A DNA stretch of 64,000 nt from Mesorhizobium sp. B2-1-1 (GCF_006442975.2 NZ_CP083954.1:5401501-5465500), one strand, 5' to 3'. Shown: positions 9,152 to 18,023, counted from the first letter of the stretch. Notes: generated by a model from the sequence alone, not told the origin. Numbers and translations are program-made.

Positions 9152-9947
9152 TGCGGGACGCGGCCTCGTTCATGCTCGACCCGACAAGATAAAATGTGAA
9201 AACTGTAAGGGCGACGGCAGCGCCCGGCCCCAGGCTGAGCAGCGGCAGGATCGGCAGGAACATCGAACCGTCGCGTACCATGCCGCCCCAGTCCGGAGCC
9301 GGCGGAGGAACGCCCAGCCCCAGGAAGCTGAGGCTTGCGGAGGTGAAGATCGCGAAGGCCACATTGATTGCGAACTGCGCCCACACCACGCGCATCGTGT
9401 TTGGCATGATATGATGGCGGATGATCCAGAAAGAGCTTGCGCCCGTGGCGCGCGCAGCTTCCACGAAGACCATTTCCCGGACGACGAAGACCTGACCGCG
9501 AACCAGCCGGGCGACCGTCGGCGCGGTGACGACACCCAGCGTGACCGCCAGGTTGACCACCGATGGCCCGAGCATCGCGGTGATGATCAATGCGAGAACG
9601 AGCCCCGGCAAGGCGATGAAAATGTCGATGATCTGGACGAGGACAAAATCGATCCAGCCACGGAAAAATCCGGCGATCAGGCCAATGGGGGCGCCGATCA
9701 GCACAGCCACTGTGGCCGCCGAAGCGCCCACCTGCAGTGAAACCCTTGTTCCGTAGATGACGCGCGACAGCACGTCCCGGCCAAGTTGATCCGTGCCAAG
9801 GATGTTTTCAGCCGAAGGCGGGCCGAGGACGTTTACCGTCGTGGCGGTCGAGTGCAGGGGCGCGATCAAGGGCGCGAACACCGCGATCAAAGTGATGATC
9901 ACCAGAAGCGTCAGGCCAAGGACCAATCGGAATGGAAGTTTTCTCAT
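9141..9947 (-). CDS. ABC transporter permease, DppC/OppC type
   Basis: 268 residues with a short cytoplasmic start, a first membrane helix (FRLVLGLTLLVIITLIAVFAPLIAPL), the family segment LGTDQLGRDVLSRVIYGTRVSLQVG, and four further helices. The EAA loop reads EAARATGASSFWIIRHHIMPNT (about 160-182), which contacts the ATPase. It pairs with the DppB-type permease 6 bp upstream and the double ATPase downstream. The gene end overlaps the start of the 593-aa protein by 11 bp. Confidence 0.94.
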   Translation of the reverse strand: MRKLPFRLVLGLTLLVIITLIAVFAPLIAPLHSTATTVNVLGPPSAENILGTDQLGRDVLSRVIYGTRVSLQVGASAATVAVLIGAPIGLIAGFFRGWIDFVLVQIIDIFIALPGLVLALIITAMLGPSVVNLAVTLGVVTAPTVARLVRGQVFVVREMVFVEAARATGASSFWIIRHHIMPNTMRVVWAQFAINVAFAIFTSASLSFLGLGVPPPAPDWGGMVRDGSMFLPILPLLSLGPGAAVALTVFTFYLVGSSMNEAASRNDR

Positions 9948-9953
9948 TGGATG

Positions 9954-10895
9954 CTAAGCCGATGTTCGCACGAGCGGATTGACGAGGCTGTAGGTCACGT
10001 CCGCCACAAGGTTGAGGATCATCACGCCGACGATGATCACCATTCCAACCGACAGCATGACAGGAAAATCCCGGGACGAGATCGCTTCCACCAGAAGCCG
10101 GCCCATGCCCGGCATCGAAAAGACGGTTTCGGTGACGACCGCGCCGCCAACCAGTTGTCCAAGCGAAAGACCGGCATAGGTGATCAAGGGCAATATGCTG
10201 TTGGGCAGAATGTGCCGGTAGGAAATGCGCGCCTCGGACAGCCCCTTCGAACGCGCGGCCTGGATGTAGAGGCTGCCTTTCACCGACTGGTATTCGGCTT
10301 TGTAGACGAGCGTGAAGGAGCTAAAATAAAAGGTCGTAAGCGTGATGACGGGCAGGATCATGTGGATGAGATGCTGCCCGGCACCCCGTGACCACGGCGA
10401 CCATCCGGTCGTCGGCAGCCAGCGGAGCTGAACCGAAAAAAGGTAGATCAGCAGCAGTCCGAGAAAGAAATTGGGCACGGTGATGCCGACGATGCTGACG
10501 GCGGCGGTGAGCCGGTCCACCAGCTTTTTCATGAACGTCGCCGAATTGATCAGCGTGGCCCCCAGGAATGCGATGAGGATCGCCCAGGATGCCAGCTCAA
10601 GCGTTAGAGGAAGGGCATCCGCGATCATTTGCGCGACAGGCTGTTGGGTGGAATAAGACCGGCCCAAGTCGCCCGACAATGCGGCGCTGATCCAGTTCCA
10701 GTAACGCGACAGGATGGGCTGGTCGAAGCCTAGCTTCGCGTTGAGTTCGGCGATCGATTGAGGGGATGCGTTCTCCCCCAGCATGATCGCCGCCGGCGTC
10801 CCCAGAAAGGACGTCACCGACGTGAACAGCAGAAACGTCAGAACGATAACGTTCGGAACCATGATCGCTATGCGGGAAAGTACAAGCGCAAGCAT
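9954..10895 (-). CDS. ABC transporter permease, DppB/OppB type
   Basis: 313 residues. Typical DppB features: an N-terminal helix (LALVLSRIAIMVPNVIVLTFLLFTSVTSF), a periplasmic segment rich in polar residues (LNAKLGFDQPILSRYWNWISAALSGDLGRSY), and five more helices. The EAA loop is YIQAARSKGLSEARISYRHILPNS (about 210-232). It forms the channel with the DppC-type permease immediately downstream. It is separated from the binding-protein gene upstream by 190 bp that contain strong GC hairpins, which fits the usual lower expression of permeases than of the binding protein. Confidence 0.94.
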   Translation of the reverse strand: MLALVLSRIAIMVPNVIVLTFLLFTSVTSFLGTPAAIMLGENASPQSIAELNAKLGFDQPILSRYWNWISAALSGDLGRSYSTQQPVAQMIADALPLTLELASWAILIAFLGATLINSATFMKKLVDRLTAAVSIVGITVPNFFLGLLLIYLFSVQLRWLPTTGWSPWSRGAGQHLIHMILPVITLTTFYFSSFTLVYKAEYQSVKGSLYIQAARSKGLSEARISYRHILPNSILPLITYAGLSLGQLVGGAVVTETVFSMPGMGRLLVEAISSRDFPVMLSVGMVIIVGVMILNLVADVTYSLVNPLVRTSA

Positions 10896-11050
10896 GCCGG
10901 CCTCAGTTCATCGCGAAGGATTGAAGAAACGCCTCCGGGGCGCCCGTCTCGCAAAGCGGGCGGTTGGGCACATCCGATGGGCGGCGGTCATAATGGCGAT
11001 CAAGTTCCTCTACCGGTTGCAGGCGGGACCAGGTCCCACCCGCGCCAGAG

Positions 11051-11073
11051 GCCGCGGCGCGCCGCGCCGCGGC
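11051..11073. promoter_or_regulatory. Perfect GC hairpin between binding-protein and permease genes
   Basis: GCCGCGGCGC / GCGCCGCGGC form 10-bp perfect arms around a 3-nt loop, 12 bp past the end of the substrate-binding-protein gene. A second small hairpin (GGGAC-CAG-GTCCC) lies just beyond it at about 11024-11036. There is no U-tract on the minus strand, so this looks like an RNA-stabilising or attenuating stem of the kind that raises binding-protein mRNA over permease mRNA, not a full terminator. Confidence 0.55.
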
Positions 11074-11085
11074 AAAGCATGAAGA

Positions 11086-12615
11086 TCAGGCCTGCGTTTT
11101 CCAGACGTAACGGAACCGCGGGATCTCGTCCGGCATCGGAGCGAACCCTTTGACGGTGTTGCGCATGGCGTTGAATTCGACGCTGAACCCGACGGGCATG
11201 TAAGGCAGATCGGCAGAAATCTGACGCTGGATCTTTTCGTACAATTCCTTGCGGCGCGCCTGATCGGAAATTACCCGCGCTTCATCGATCCATTTGTCCA
11301 CTTGGTCATTCTTGTACCCCGTGGAGTTCGCGGTGCCTTTGCTGGAGAAGAGATAGTGGATCAGGCCGTCGGGATCCGCCCGTTGCGTCCAGCGCATCGG
11401 CGTGAAGCGTATCTCGCCTGAGACCGCCTTTGCGTAGTAGTCGCTTTGGGGGACCGGCTCGAGCTCAATGTTGAGGCCGATCGCGTCGAGGTCTTCCTTG
11501 GCAAGTTCGGCAAAGCGTCGCAGCGTATCGCCGCTTGGCGCCGCAAGCTTGATGGTGGTGCCCTTCAGGCCGGAATCAGCCACGATCTTGCTCGCCTTTT
11601 CCGGATCGTATTCGTAGTGCACCAGATCGGTTGGGGTCCACCACAGGCCGTCTGGCGTGAAGCTGTCGGAAATCTTGCCTTGCCCCGCCCATATGATCTG
11701 GTTGATGCGGTCGCGGTTGAGGCCATGCGCGATGGCCTGGCGCAGTTCCGGCTTGTTATATGGCTCGGCGTCCCACCGCCACTGGTAGGAATACCAGACG
11801 CCACCCTTCGACGGCACAAGCTCGATGTCCGGGCTGGCCTTGGAAAGGCGCGTATCCAACGGATCAAGCTGGCTTATGAAATCCAGTTCACCGATGGCCA
11901 TGCGCTGAATGCCGACGACGTTCGTCGGAATGTCATGGAAGGTAATGCCGTCGAGATATGGCATTCCCTTCTGCCAATAGCTGTCGTTCTTGGTGAGCGC
12001 GATGCGCGACCCGCGGACCCATTCGCCGAAAACGAACGGACCGGTCCCGACAGGATTGGAACCGACGTCGCTGCCGTATTTCTTGGCCGCAGCTGGCGAA
12101 GCCATCAGCCCTGCGCGGTCGGCAAACAGCGCCAGCAGCGGCGGATAAGGTTCCTTCATGTCGATGGCGACGGTGAATTCGTCCAGCACTTCGACATTCT
12201 TGACGCCTTCCAGCAACTTGAGCTGCGATGAGTTGCCTTTCGGATCGAGACGTGCATCAAGGTTCCATTTCACGGCCTCGGCGTTGAACGGTGTGCCGTC
12301 ATGGAACTTCACGCCTTCCTGCAGCTTCAGGACCACGCGCTTGCCGTCGTCCGAAAACTCCCAGCTTTTCGCCAGGGCAGGCTTCAGGGAGAAGTCCGCC
12401 TCGGTCTCGAGAAGCGTATCGAATATCAGGAAAAGGATCTGCCGCTCGGTCCATTGCGACGACTGAAGCGGGTCGAGCGTGCGGACGTCGCTGATGAAGC
12501 CGACGTTGAGCGTGCCGCCGGTGACCGGCTGGGTATCTTGAGCCAGCGCTACCGCCGGCAAAGAGGCCACGATTGCGAAGCCGCTGACGGCGGCCATAAA
12601 TTGCCTTCTATCCAT
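11086..12615 (-). CDS. ABC transporter substrate-binding protein, family 5 (peptide/opine/nickel type)
   Basis: 509 residues, SBP_bac_5 family. The N-terminus MDRRQFMAAVSGFAIVASLPAVALAQ is a signal peptide with a twin-arginine-like RR-x-F motif, so export may be by Tat. The mature protein has the family signature region (GGTLNVGFISDVRTLDPLQSSQWTERQILFLIFDTLLE) and the usual 'FHDGTPFNAEAVKWNLD' block. It captures the substrate in the periplasm for the DppB/DppC permeases encoded downstream. GGAGG lies at good distance before ATG 12615. Substrate is unknown; the neighbouring aromatic-type catabolic genes and the GntR regulator argue for a carbon or nitrogen source. Confidence 0.94.
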   Translation of the reverse strand: MDRRQFMAAVSGFAIVASLPAVALAQDTQPVTGGTLNVGFISDVRTLDPLQSSQWTERQILFLIFDTLLETEADFSLKPALAKSWEFSDDGKRVVLKLQEGVKFHDGTPFNAEAVKWNLDARLDPKGNSSQLKLLEGVKNVEVLDEFTVAIDMKEPYPPLLALFADRAGLMASPAAAKKYGSDVGSNPVGTGPFVFGEWVRGSRIALTKNDSYWQKGMPYLDGITFHDIPTNVVGIQRMAIGELDFISQLDPLDTRLSKASPDIELVPSKGGVWYSYQWRWDAEPYNKPELRQAIAHGLNRDRINQIIWAGQGKISDSFTPDGLWWTPTDLVHYEYDPEKASKIVADSGLKGTTIKLAAPSGDTLRRFAELAKEDLDAIGLNIELEPVPQSDYYAKAVSGEIRFTPMRWTQRADPDGLIHYLFSSKGTANSTGYKNDQVDKWIDEARVISDQARRKELYEKIQRQISADLPYMPVGFSVEFNAMRNTVKGFAPMPDEIPRFRYVWKTQA

Positions 12616-12667
12616 GACAAATCCTCCGTTGGTTCAGTTCCCGATATTATCGGCATTGCCGTTATTG

Positions 12668-12691
12668 GCCTCCGGGCAAGGACCCGGAGGC
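12668..12691. promoter_or_regulatory. Hairpin between the DUF1185 gene and the binding-protein gene
   Basis: GCCTCCGGG-(6 nt)-CCCGGAGGC, 9-bp perfect arms, lies just after the stop of the DUF1185 gene and about 50 bp before the ATG of the substrate-binding-protein gene. No U-run follows on the minus strand. It may separate expression of the catabolic genes from the transporter genes. Confidence 0.5.
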
Positions 12692-12698
12692 TTGCGCG

Positions 12699-13322
12699 TT
12701 ATTTGCTCTCGGCTGGCAGCGGCCGGCCGGCCTGATCGACTCCCATGATCCGCATGTCGTTGAACCGATCGCCGATGCGATGGTGCGGACGCCCGCCGCT
12801 CGCGGCGCCCAAGGCGATGACGATCTCGTCATGCGCAGGTGCGTCGGTAATGGTGAATTCCACGGTCAGAAAATGAGCGCGGCTTCCCTTCTTCTCGGCG
12901 TCCTTGTGGGTCAAGGGAACGGTGAGCGCGGTGCCGGCGCCGGCACGCTTGTTCGTAAACGGGAGAAAGGAATCGCCGCCGGCGGCGATGCGGAAGACAT
13001 TGCCGAAATGCAGCGTGTGGATCAGGCCGGCCGCGTGTTCGACTTCGCCATCCGTCCCGGCCACCGCGCACTTTCCAAACGCTTCTATCCGGTCCGGGCC
13101 GCCCATGATCGCCACCAGGCGAGGCACGAGGGCATCCGTGAGCGCCTTGGCGTGCTCCATGATGTGCGGCTGCAGGTCCTCGACGAATGCCGATCCTGCC
13201 CAAGGATTGCGGATTACCGCCGCGCAGGCGGCCATGCGAAGCGGAACAGGCGCGACGCGCCCCCCTTCGATAAGCGTGTCCTCGACGAAATCGACGACCT
13301 TGCGGATCAGGACCCCAGTCAT
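12699..13322 (-). CDS. Amino acid synthesis family protein (DUF1185)
   Basis: 207 residues from this start. The open frame extends upstream, but the ATG at 13322 overlaps the stop of the decarboxylase gene by 4 bp (ATGA), the arrangement used throughout this operon, and the upstream extension is Arg/Pro-rich shadow sequence. The conserved blocks IRKVVDFVEDTLIEGGR, AACAAVIRNPWAG, FGKCAVAGTDGEVEHAAGLIHT, and HFLTVEFTITDAPAHDEIVIALGAASGGRPHHRIGDR match the 'amino acid synthesis' DUF1185 family, whose biochemical function is, as far as I know, not established. Its place beside PcaC- and PcaD-like genes suggests a step in catabolism of a small acid. Confidence 0.85.
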   Translation of the reverse strand: MTGVLIRKVVDFVEDTLIEGGRVAPVPLRMAACAAVIRNPWAGSAFVEDLQPHIMEHAKALTDALVPRLVAIMGGPDRIEAFGKCAVAGTDGEVEHAAGLIHTLHFGNVFRIAAGGDSFLPFTNKRAGAGTALTVPLTHKDAEKKGSRAHFLTVEFTITDAPAHDEIVIALGAASGGRPHHRIGDRFNDMRIMGVDQAGRPLPAESK

Positions 13323-13726
13323 TTTTCCACTCCGCCGGCTGCGAGTTCGGCAAGCACGCGGTTGGCGATGCGATGGCATTCGACGCCGACAGGAACGCCG
13401 CAATAGATCGTGAGATGGGTTATCAACGCGTCCAGCTCGTCACGAGTGACTCCGTTGCGAAGGGCGCCGCGAAAATGCAGTTCCCACTCATGCATGCGGT
13501 TGAGCGCGGCAATCATGACGATGTTCAGCATGCTGCGGGTCCTGGCATCCAGCCTGTCGTCGCCCCAGGCCGTTCCCCAGCAATATTCTGTGATAAATGA
13601 CTGAAAGCCCTTGGAAAACTCGGTTGCCTTGCTCAGCGAATTTTCAACATATTCGTTGCCGAGCGTCGCCTTGCGCCGCTCCAGCCCACGCTCAAATAGC
13701 GTCTCGTTCATTCGTCTTCCCTTCAT
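13319..13726 (-). CDS. Carboxymuconolactone decarboxylase family protein (PcaC-like)
   Basis: 135 residues, the normal length for PcaC-type proteins. The central block ITEYCWGTAWGDDRLDARTRSMLNIVMIAALNRMHEWELHFRGALRNGVTRDEL and the following LTIYCGVPVGVECHR match 4-carboxymuconolactone decarboxylase, including the Glu/Cys/His-bearing helices of the CMD fold. In the protocatechuate pathway PcaC acts just before the enol-lactonase PcaD, and a PcaD-like hydrolase is encoded 2 bp upstream. No other pca genes are present, so the substrate here may be an analogue of carboxymuconolactone. Confidence 0.88.
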   Translation of the reverse strand: MKGRRMNETLFERGLERRKATLGNEYVENSLSKATEFSKGFQSFITEYCWGTAWGDDRLDARTRSMLNIVMIAALNRMHEWELHFRGALRNGVTRDELDALITHLTIYCGVPVGVECHRIANRVLAELAAGGVEK

Positions 13727-13728
13727 TT

Positions 13729-14517
13729 TCAGCGTGGACGCAAAAGGAACTCGCGGACATGGTCGGACACCAGCTTGGATGCCTCGACCAGGACGCTGTG
13801 CTTCAGGCCGGCCAGAATGCGTAATTCCGAATCGGGGATCAGCCGGTGCATCGTCTCGGCCATCCGGACATTCGACCCCTGATCGAATTCGCCCGTCATC
13901 ACCAGCGTTGGCTGCCTGATCTCGGAAAGCCGATCCACCAGTTCGGTAAGGCCGAACACCCGATACGCCTCCAGGTAAGACGGCACGTGGACAGCCTTGA
14001 GCTCGGCAATTCGCCGTTCGATCACATCGGGATGGCGCTCGGCGAATTCCTTGGTGAACCAGCGGTCGTGCGCAGCACCAACGACTGCGTCCATACCGCC
14101 GTCGCGGATCATCTGCAGGCGCGCCACAACCTTCTCACGTTCGGCGGGGGTGCGCCCCGCAACTGCGGAAAGAAGCACGACGCGCTCAAACCGGTCCGGA
14201 TAGGAGCAGGCCAGTTCTTGCGCGATCAAGCCCCCCAATGAAAAGCCGACCAGATGGGCTTTGCGCACGCCGGCATCGTCCATCACCCGAACGATATCGG
14301 CGGCAAACTTCTCGACGGAATATTCCGAATCGATGTGCGCGGACTGACCATGACCGCGCAGGTCGGAACGAATAATGTCGAAGCTGCCCTCCAGTTCGCT
14401 GCTGACGTCGTCCCAGCTTTGCAGATTGGCGCCGACACCGTGCACCAGCACGAGAGGATGGCCCTTACCGCTTCTCTCATAGGCGATGAGATCGTCTTTG
14501 GTGCGCATCGGCGCCAT
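13729..14517 (-). CDS. Alpha/beta hydrolase (3-oxoadipate enol-lactonase-like)
   Basis: 262 residues from this start. The oxyanion segment LVLVHGVGAN, the nucleophile elbow GFSLGG (Ser near residue 98), the acid in MTGEFDQ and the C-terminal His in AGLKHSVLVE form a complete hydrolase triad. Order and length resemble PcaD, and the PcaC-like gene follows directly. ATG 14517 is preceded by GAGGGA at a slightly long distance; ATG 14508 is an alternative. This is the first gene of a long minus-strand operon and its promoter region is shared with the divergent GntR regulator gene. Confidence 0.88.
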   Translation of the reverse strand: MAPMRTKDDLIAYERSGKGHPLVLVHGVGANLQSWDDVSSELEGSFDIIRSDLRGHGQSAHIDSEYSVEKFAADIVRVMDDAGVRKAHLVGFSLGGLIAQELACSYPDRFERVVLLSAVAGRTPAEREKVVARLQMIRDGGMDAVVGAAHDRWFTKEFAERHPDVIERRIAELKAVHVPSYLEAYRVFGLTELVDRLSEIRQPTLVMTGEFDQGSNVRMAETMHRLIPDSELRILAGLKHSVLVEASKLVSDHVREFLLRPR

Positions 14518-14547
14518 CCCAGGTCCCTCGTTCGAACTCGATTTTTT

Positions 14548-14580
14548 TGGTATACCGACAGACAGGCATATGGTCAACCG
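14548..14580. promoter_or_regulatory. Candidate GntR operator pair in the divergent promoter region
   Basis: Two copies of TGGTnnACCG, at 14548-14557 (TGGTATACCG) and 14571-14580 (TGGTCAACCG), start 23 bp apart, about two helical turns. Both resemble the FadR/FCD-type operator core (T-x-GT-N-AC-x-A). They lie between the hydrolase ATG (14517, minus strand) and the GntR start (14658, plus strand), so one dimer pair could control both directions. Confidence 0.5.
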
Positions 14581-14657
14581 TATTTGAATCGGCTACTTGT
14601 GATGAAAGAGTCGAACGCGTAGCTGTCATGAAAGGAATGACGGGAGAGGACGCCGCG

Positions 14658-15380
14658 ATGCATGAATGGACGGACTGGTCGATTGCGGATTCGCCGACAT
14701 TGCGCGAGCAGACCGTTGTCACGCTGCGCGAGGCGTTGTTCAACGAAGTGTTCAAGCCGGGTGACAAGCTGGTGGAACGGAAGCTCGCCGAGCAGACCGG
14801 CGTAAGCCGCACAAGCATTCGGGAAGCGCTGAGCCAGCTTGAGTCCGAAGGGCTTGTGACTCGGGTAGCCGGCAAGGGCATGTTCGTGACCCGCTTGTCG
14901 GAACGGGAAGTCCGGCAGATCTACGAGGCCCGCGCAATCCTGGAATCGGCCATGGCGCGCCTGTTTGTCGAACGGGCCAACCAGGAACAAATGGACGAAT
15001 TGGCGCGGCGTATTTCGGAAGCAGGCGAAACCGACACCTCCGAGCTTGCCAGGCAGCATGCTGAGAAGCTCGACGCGGTGTGGGACATCATCATGCAAGG
15101 CGCAGGCAACGACATCACGAGGCAAATGACCTTTCTCCTGCATGGCCGCGTCACCTATCTGCGCACCGTCACCACCCGCGTCGCCTCGGCTGAACGGCGC
15201 AGGAATACGATGGCCTTGCTCCACGGCATTTTCGACGCGCTGCGCGCGCGCGATGCCGACCTCGCCGAAAAGCTCACGCGCGGGTATGTCGAAAGATCCG
15301 CGGCTTTCGCGCTGTCGCTGCTGCGGGACTCCGGGCAGAACGCCAAATCCTCATCACGCAAGCAACGGATCGACACATGA
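14658..15380 (+). CDS. GntR family transcriptional regulator, FadR/FCD subfamily
   Basis: 240 residues from ATG 14658, chosen because GGGAGAGGA precedes it at 7 bases; the frame is open further upstream. Residues about 12-80 are the winged helix (LREQTVVTLREALFNEVFKPGDKLVERKLAEQTGVSRTSIREALSQLESEGLV), followed by an all-helical FCD ligand-binding domain with RAILESAMARLF. These proteins usually repress a catabolic operon until its substrate binds. It is divergent from the hydrolase-decarboxylase-transporter operon and shares an ATGA overlap with the downstream aldo/keto reductase gene. Confidence 0.92.
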   Translation: MHEWTDWSIADSPTLREQTVVTLREALFNEVFKPGDKLVERKLAEQTGVSRTSIREALSQLESEGLVTRVAGKGMFVTRLSEREVRQIYEARAILESAMARLFVERANQEQMDELARRISEAGETDTSELARQHAEKLDAVWDIIMQGAGNDITRQMTFLLHGRVTYLRTVTTRVASAERRRNTMALLHGIFDALRARDADLAEKLTRGYVERSAAFALSLLRDSGQNAKSSSRKQRIDT

Positions 15381-16357
15381 ACTATGTCAGGCTCGGCAAG
15401 AGCAATCTGAAGGTATCCCGGCTATGCCTCGGCGCGATGGGATTCGGATCCGCGGGATGGCGGGCCTGGGTGCTCGATGAGAAGGCGTCGGCGCCGATCG
15501 TTGCGCGCGCCCTCGACCACGGCATCAACTTCTTCGACACCTGCGACTTCTATTCGGCTGGCGAGAGTGAACGCATTCTCGGCCAGATACTCGTTCTCAA
15601 GCAGCCGCGCGACAGCTTCGTCATCGCCACCAAGGCGGGAAACCCGATGGCCGCGCATTGCAACGGCCGCGGCTACTCCAGAAAGCACCTGTTCAAGGCA
15701 ATCGACGATTCGTTGGTCCGCCTTGGAACCGATCACGTGGACCTCTTCCAGACGCATATCTGGGACAAGGACACCGACCTCGACGAACTGGTCGATGCCA
15801 TGGCGGATATCGTGCGCGCCGGAAAGGCGCTCTATGTAGGCGTCACGACGATGCCCGGCTGGACACTCGCAAAATGCCGTGCGGCTGCCAGCGCACGCGA
15901 CCTTCCGGCATTCATCTCGATGCAATGCGAATACAATCCCGCTCACCGGGAGTGCGAGCGGGAACTGCTTGCCTACTGCCGCCACGATGATGTTGCCCTG
16001 ATACCGTTCAGCCCGATCGCGCGCGGCTTCCTTGCCGCGGACCGCCGCAATCCCGGCCAGCAGACGGCGCGCACGAAAAGCGACGACTATACGCAGAGAT
16101 ATTACCACCGCGACGGCGACCACGCCGTACGCGAAGCCGTCGCTGCCGTTGCCGCCGACATCGGAAAGACACCGGCGCAGGTGGCTCTCGCCTGGACATT
16201 GGCGCGCCCCGGCATTACCGCGCCCATCTTCGGAGCGACCTCGACAGACCATGTCGACGAGGCAGTCGCGGCATTGGACATAGTGCTTACGCCCGAACAT
16301 ATCGACCGCATCGACGGGGCCTACGAGCCACGGCCGCTGAACGCCTCAGGCCACTGA
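15377..16357 (+). CDS. Aldo/keto reductase
   Basis: 326 residues, full length. The catalytic tetrad is visible: Asp in FFDTCDFYS, Tyr four to five residues later, Lys in VIATKAG, and His in FQTHIWD. The NAD(P)-binding C-terminal part (PIFGATSTDHVDEAVAAL) is present. It reduces an aldehyde or ketone with NADPH. The start overlaps the regulator stop by 4 bp, so it is co-transcribed with the GntR gene and probably handles an intermediate of the divergent pathway. Confidence 0.92.
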   Translation: MNYVRLGKSNLKVSRLCLGAMGFGSAGWRAWVLDEKASAPIVARALDHGINFFDTCDFYSAGESERILGQILVLKQPRDSFVIATKAGNPMAAHCNGRGYSRKHLFKAIDDSLVRLGTDHVDLFQTHIWDKDTDLDELVDAMADIVRAGKALYVGVTTMPGWTLAKCRAAASARDLPAFISMQCEYNPAHRECERELLAYCRHDDVALIPFSPIARGFLAADRRNPGQQTARTKSDDYTQRYYHRDGDHAVREAVAAVAADIGKTPAQVALAWTLARPGITAPIFGATSTDHVDEAVAALDIVLTPEHIDRIDGAYEPRPLNASGH

Positions 16358-16438
16358 ATGAAGCACAATGCTTGCGGTAAGCTGATATGCTTGTGACATT
16401 GCACTCGTCCGCGCAGGTTTCAAAGGAGCAAATCCGCC

Positions 16439-17119
16439 GTGTATGATCTGCGAGTCCATGCTCCGCCGCGCCTGTACACGCAGGTGGCCGATACCATCCG
16501 CAACGCCATCGTCGTCGGAGAACTGGCGCCGGGAGAGCGGCTGGTGGAGCGCACGCTTTGCGAGCGCATGGGCGTTTCACGGACGTCGCTCAGGGAAGCG
16601 ATGCGCGAGCTCGAGAACGAGGGCCTGGTCACGAACCTGCCCAACCGGGGGCTTATCGTCTCTGTCGTCGATCCCAAGATCGCGAAGGACATTTTTGACC
16701 TTCGCGAGGCGCTGGAGGCGCTTGTATGCAGGTTGTTTTGCGAGAATGCGACTGACGATCATATCACGCGTTGTCGGGGCGTGTATGACGAGCTGATGGA
16801 AACCTATCGCGTCGGTGTGGCGCGCGAAATGATAGCTGCAAAGACTAGATTCTACGACGTCTTGATAGCGGGCGCGAACAATTCCGAGGCGGAACGGATG
16901 CTTCGCAGCATCCATATGCGGGCCTCACAGTTGCGCATGATTTCTCTTTCCGATGCAGAGCGGCGAAAGGCATCTCAGGAAGAGCTGGCAGCCCTGCTCG
17001 ACGCCCTGGTGAACCGCAGGGCATCGGATGCCGAGCGGCTTGCAAAAAAGCATGTACGCAAAGCCGCCCAGTTCGCGCTCGGGATGATCGAACAGCTTGA
17101 AAACCAATCCGTCAGCTGA
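16439..17119 (+). CDS. Second GntR family regulator, FadR/FCD subfamily
   Basis: 226 residues. The start is GTG 16439, with AAAGGAG 10-15 bases before it; no ATG is available before the helix-turn-helix. The DNA-binding region is TQVADTIRNAIVVGELAPGERLVERTLCERMGVSRTSLREAMRELENEGLV (about 11-62), then an FCD domain with FDLREALEALVCRLF. It is similar in layout to the first GntR protein, 1 kb upstream, so the pair may respond to related ligands. It is followed closely by an alpha/beta hydrolase gene, its likely target. Confidence 0.9.
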   Translation: MYDLRVHAPPRLYTQVADTIRNAIVVGELAPGERLVERTLCERMGVSRTSLREAMRELENEGLVTNLPNRGLIVSVVDPKIAKDIFDLREALEALVCRLFCENATDDHITRCRGVYDELMETYRVGVAREMIAAKTRFYDVLIAGANNSEAERMLRSIHMRASQLRMISLSDAERRKASQEELAALLDALVNRRASDAERLAKKHVRKAAQFALGMIEQLENQSVS

Positions 17120-17174
17120 TCGGCGGCGCTTGAAAGCGCGAGACGCCGCCCGTCCGCCGCTACCTGCGGCGACG

Positions 17175-18023
17175 GTGAAGGAGAATTATGTCGTGGCGGG
17201 CGGCATCCGTACGCGCTATTTCGAAGCTGGCAGCGGACCGGCCGTGATCCTTCTGCACGGCTCGTCACTGGCGATCGATGCCTGGTCCACCTGGCACAAC
17301 ACCATCCCGGCACTCGCGCATGACTTCCGGGTGCTGGCGCCCGATCTGGTCGGCTTCGGTCTCTCGGATGCGCCGGTGGACGGGAAACACGTTCCCCGCC
17401 TCGAAAGGCGGCATCACGTTTCAGCCTTCATCGAAGCGCTCGGCGTCACCCGATGCGCGCTCGTCGGCCATTCCGAAGGCGGTTTCATCGCGGCAATGCT
17501 CGCCGTTGAAAAGCCGGGTCTGGTCGATAAGGTGGTCGTCGTGAGCAGCGGTGCGACCTCCCCGCGCCTCGGCGGAAATGAGGACCACGCTTGGCAGGCA
17601 GCAGCGGCAGCAGCGTATAATGTGCTCGAGGGATGCGACACCGAGGAAGACTTTCTGCGAACCAATGCGAGGCTAAGCACGAAGAATCCGCCGGAGTTCG
17701 TGGAGCTGCTAAAAAAGAACTATCGCCTGGCCTGCGAGTCCGGTCAGTTGGAGCGCTTCAAGCAGGCTGCCCGGAAAAAGGACGACACCGAATATACCCA
17801 GATCCAGGAGGACCATCTCCTTCCGCATTTGCCCACCATGCACGCCAAGCTGTTCATAGCCTGGTCAGGTTGCGACGAAACCGTGCCGGTGGCGCGCGGC
17901 ATCAAGCTGCTGGAACGCGCGCCGCAAGCCGACATGCACATTTTCGCCAATGCCGCTCACATGGTCATGATCGATCGCCCACGCGAATTCAACGGAGTTG
18001 TCCGGGACTGGCTTGGCAGCTAG
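17175..18023 (+). CDS. Alpha/beta hydrolase
   Basis: 282 residues from GTG 17175; a TTG start at 17097 and a GTG at 17193 (preceded by AAGGAG) are also open, so the N-terminus is uncertain. The fold is clear: VILLHGSSLAIDAWSTWHNTI, the nucleophile elbow GHSEGG, an acid in AWSGCDETVP, and the His in NAAHMVMIDRP. It hydrolyses an ester, lactone or C-C bond. It lies just after the second GntR gene and before a patch of decayed sequence, so the pathway it served may have been partly lost. Confidence 0.85.
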   Translation: MKENYVVAGGIRTRYFEAGSGPAVILLHGSSLAIDAWSTWHNTIPALAHDFRVLAPDLVGFGLSDAPVDGKHVPRLERRHHVSAFIEALGVTRCALVGHSEGGFIAAMLAVEKPGLVDKVVVVSSGATSPRLGGNEDHAWQAAAAAAYNVLEGCDTEEDFLRTNARLSTKNPPEFVELLKKNYRLACESGQLERFKQAARKKDDTEYTQIQEDHLLPHLPTMHAKLFIAWSGCDETVPVARGIKLLERAPQADMHIFANAAHMVMIDRPREFNGVVRDWLGS

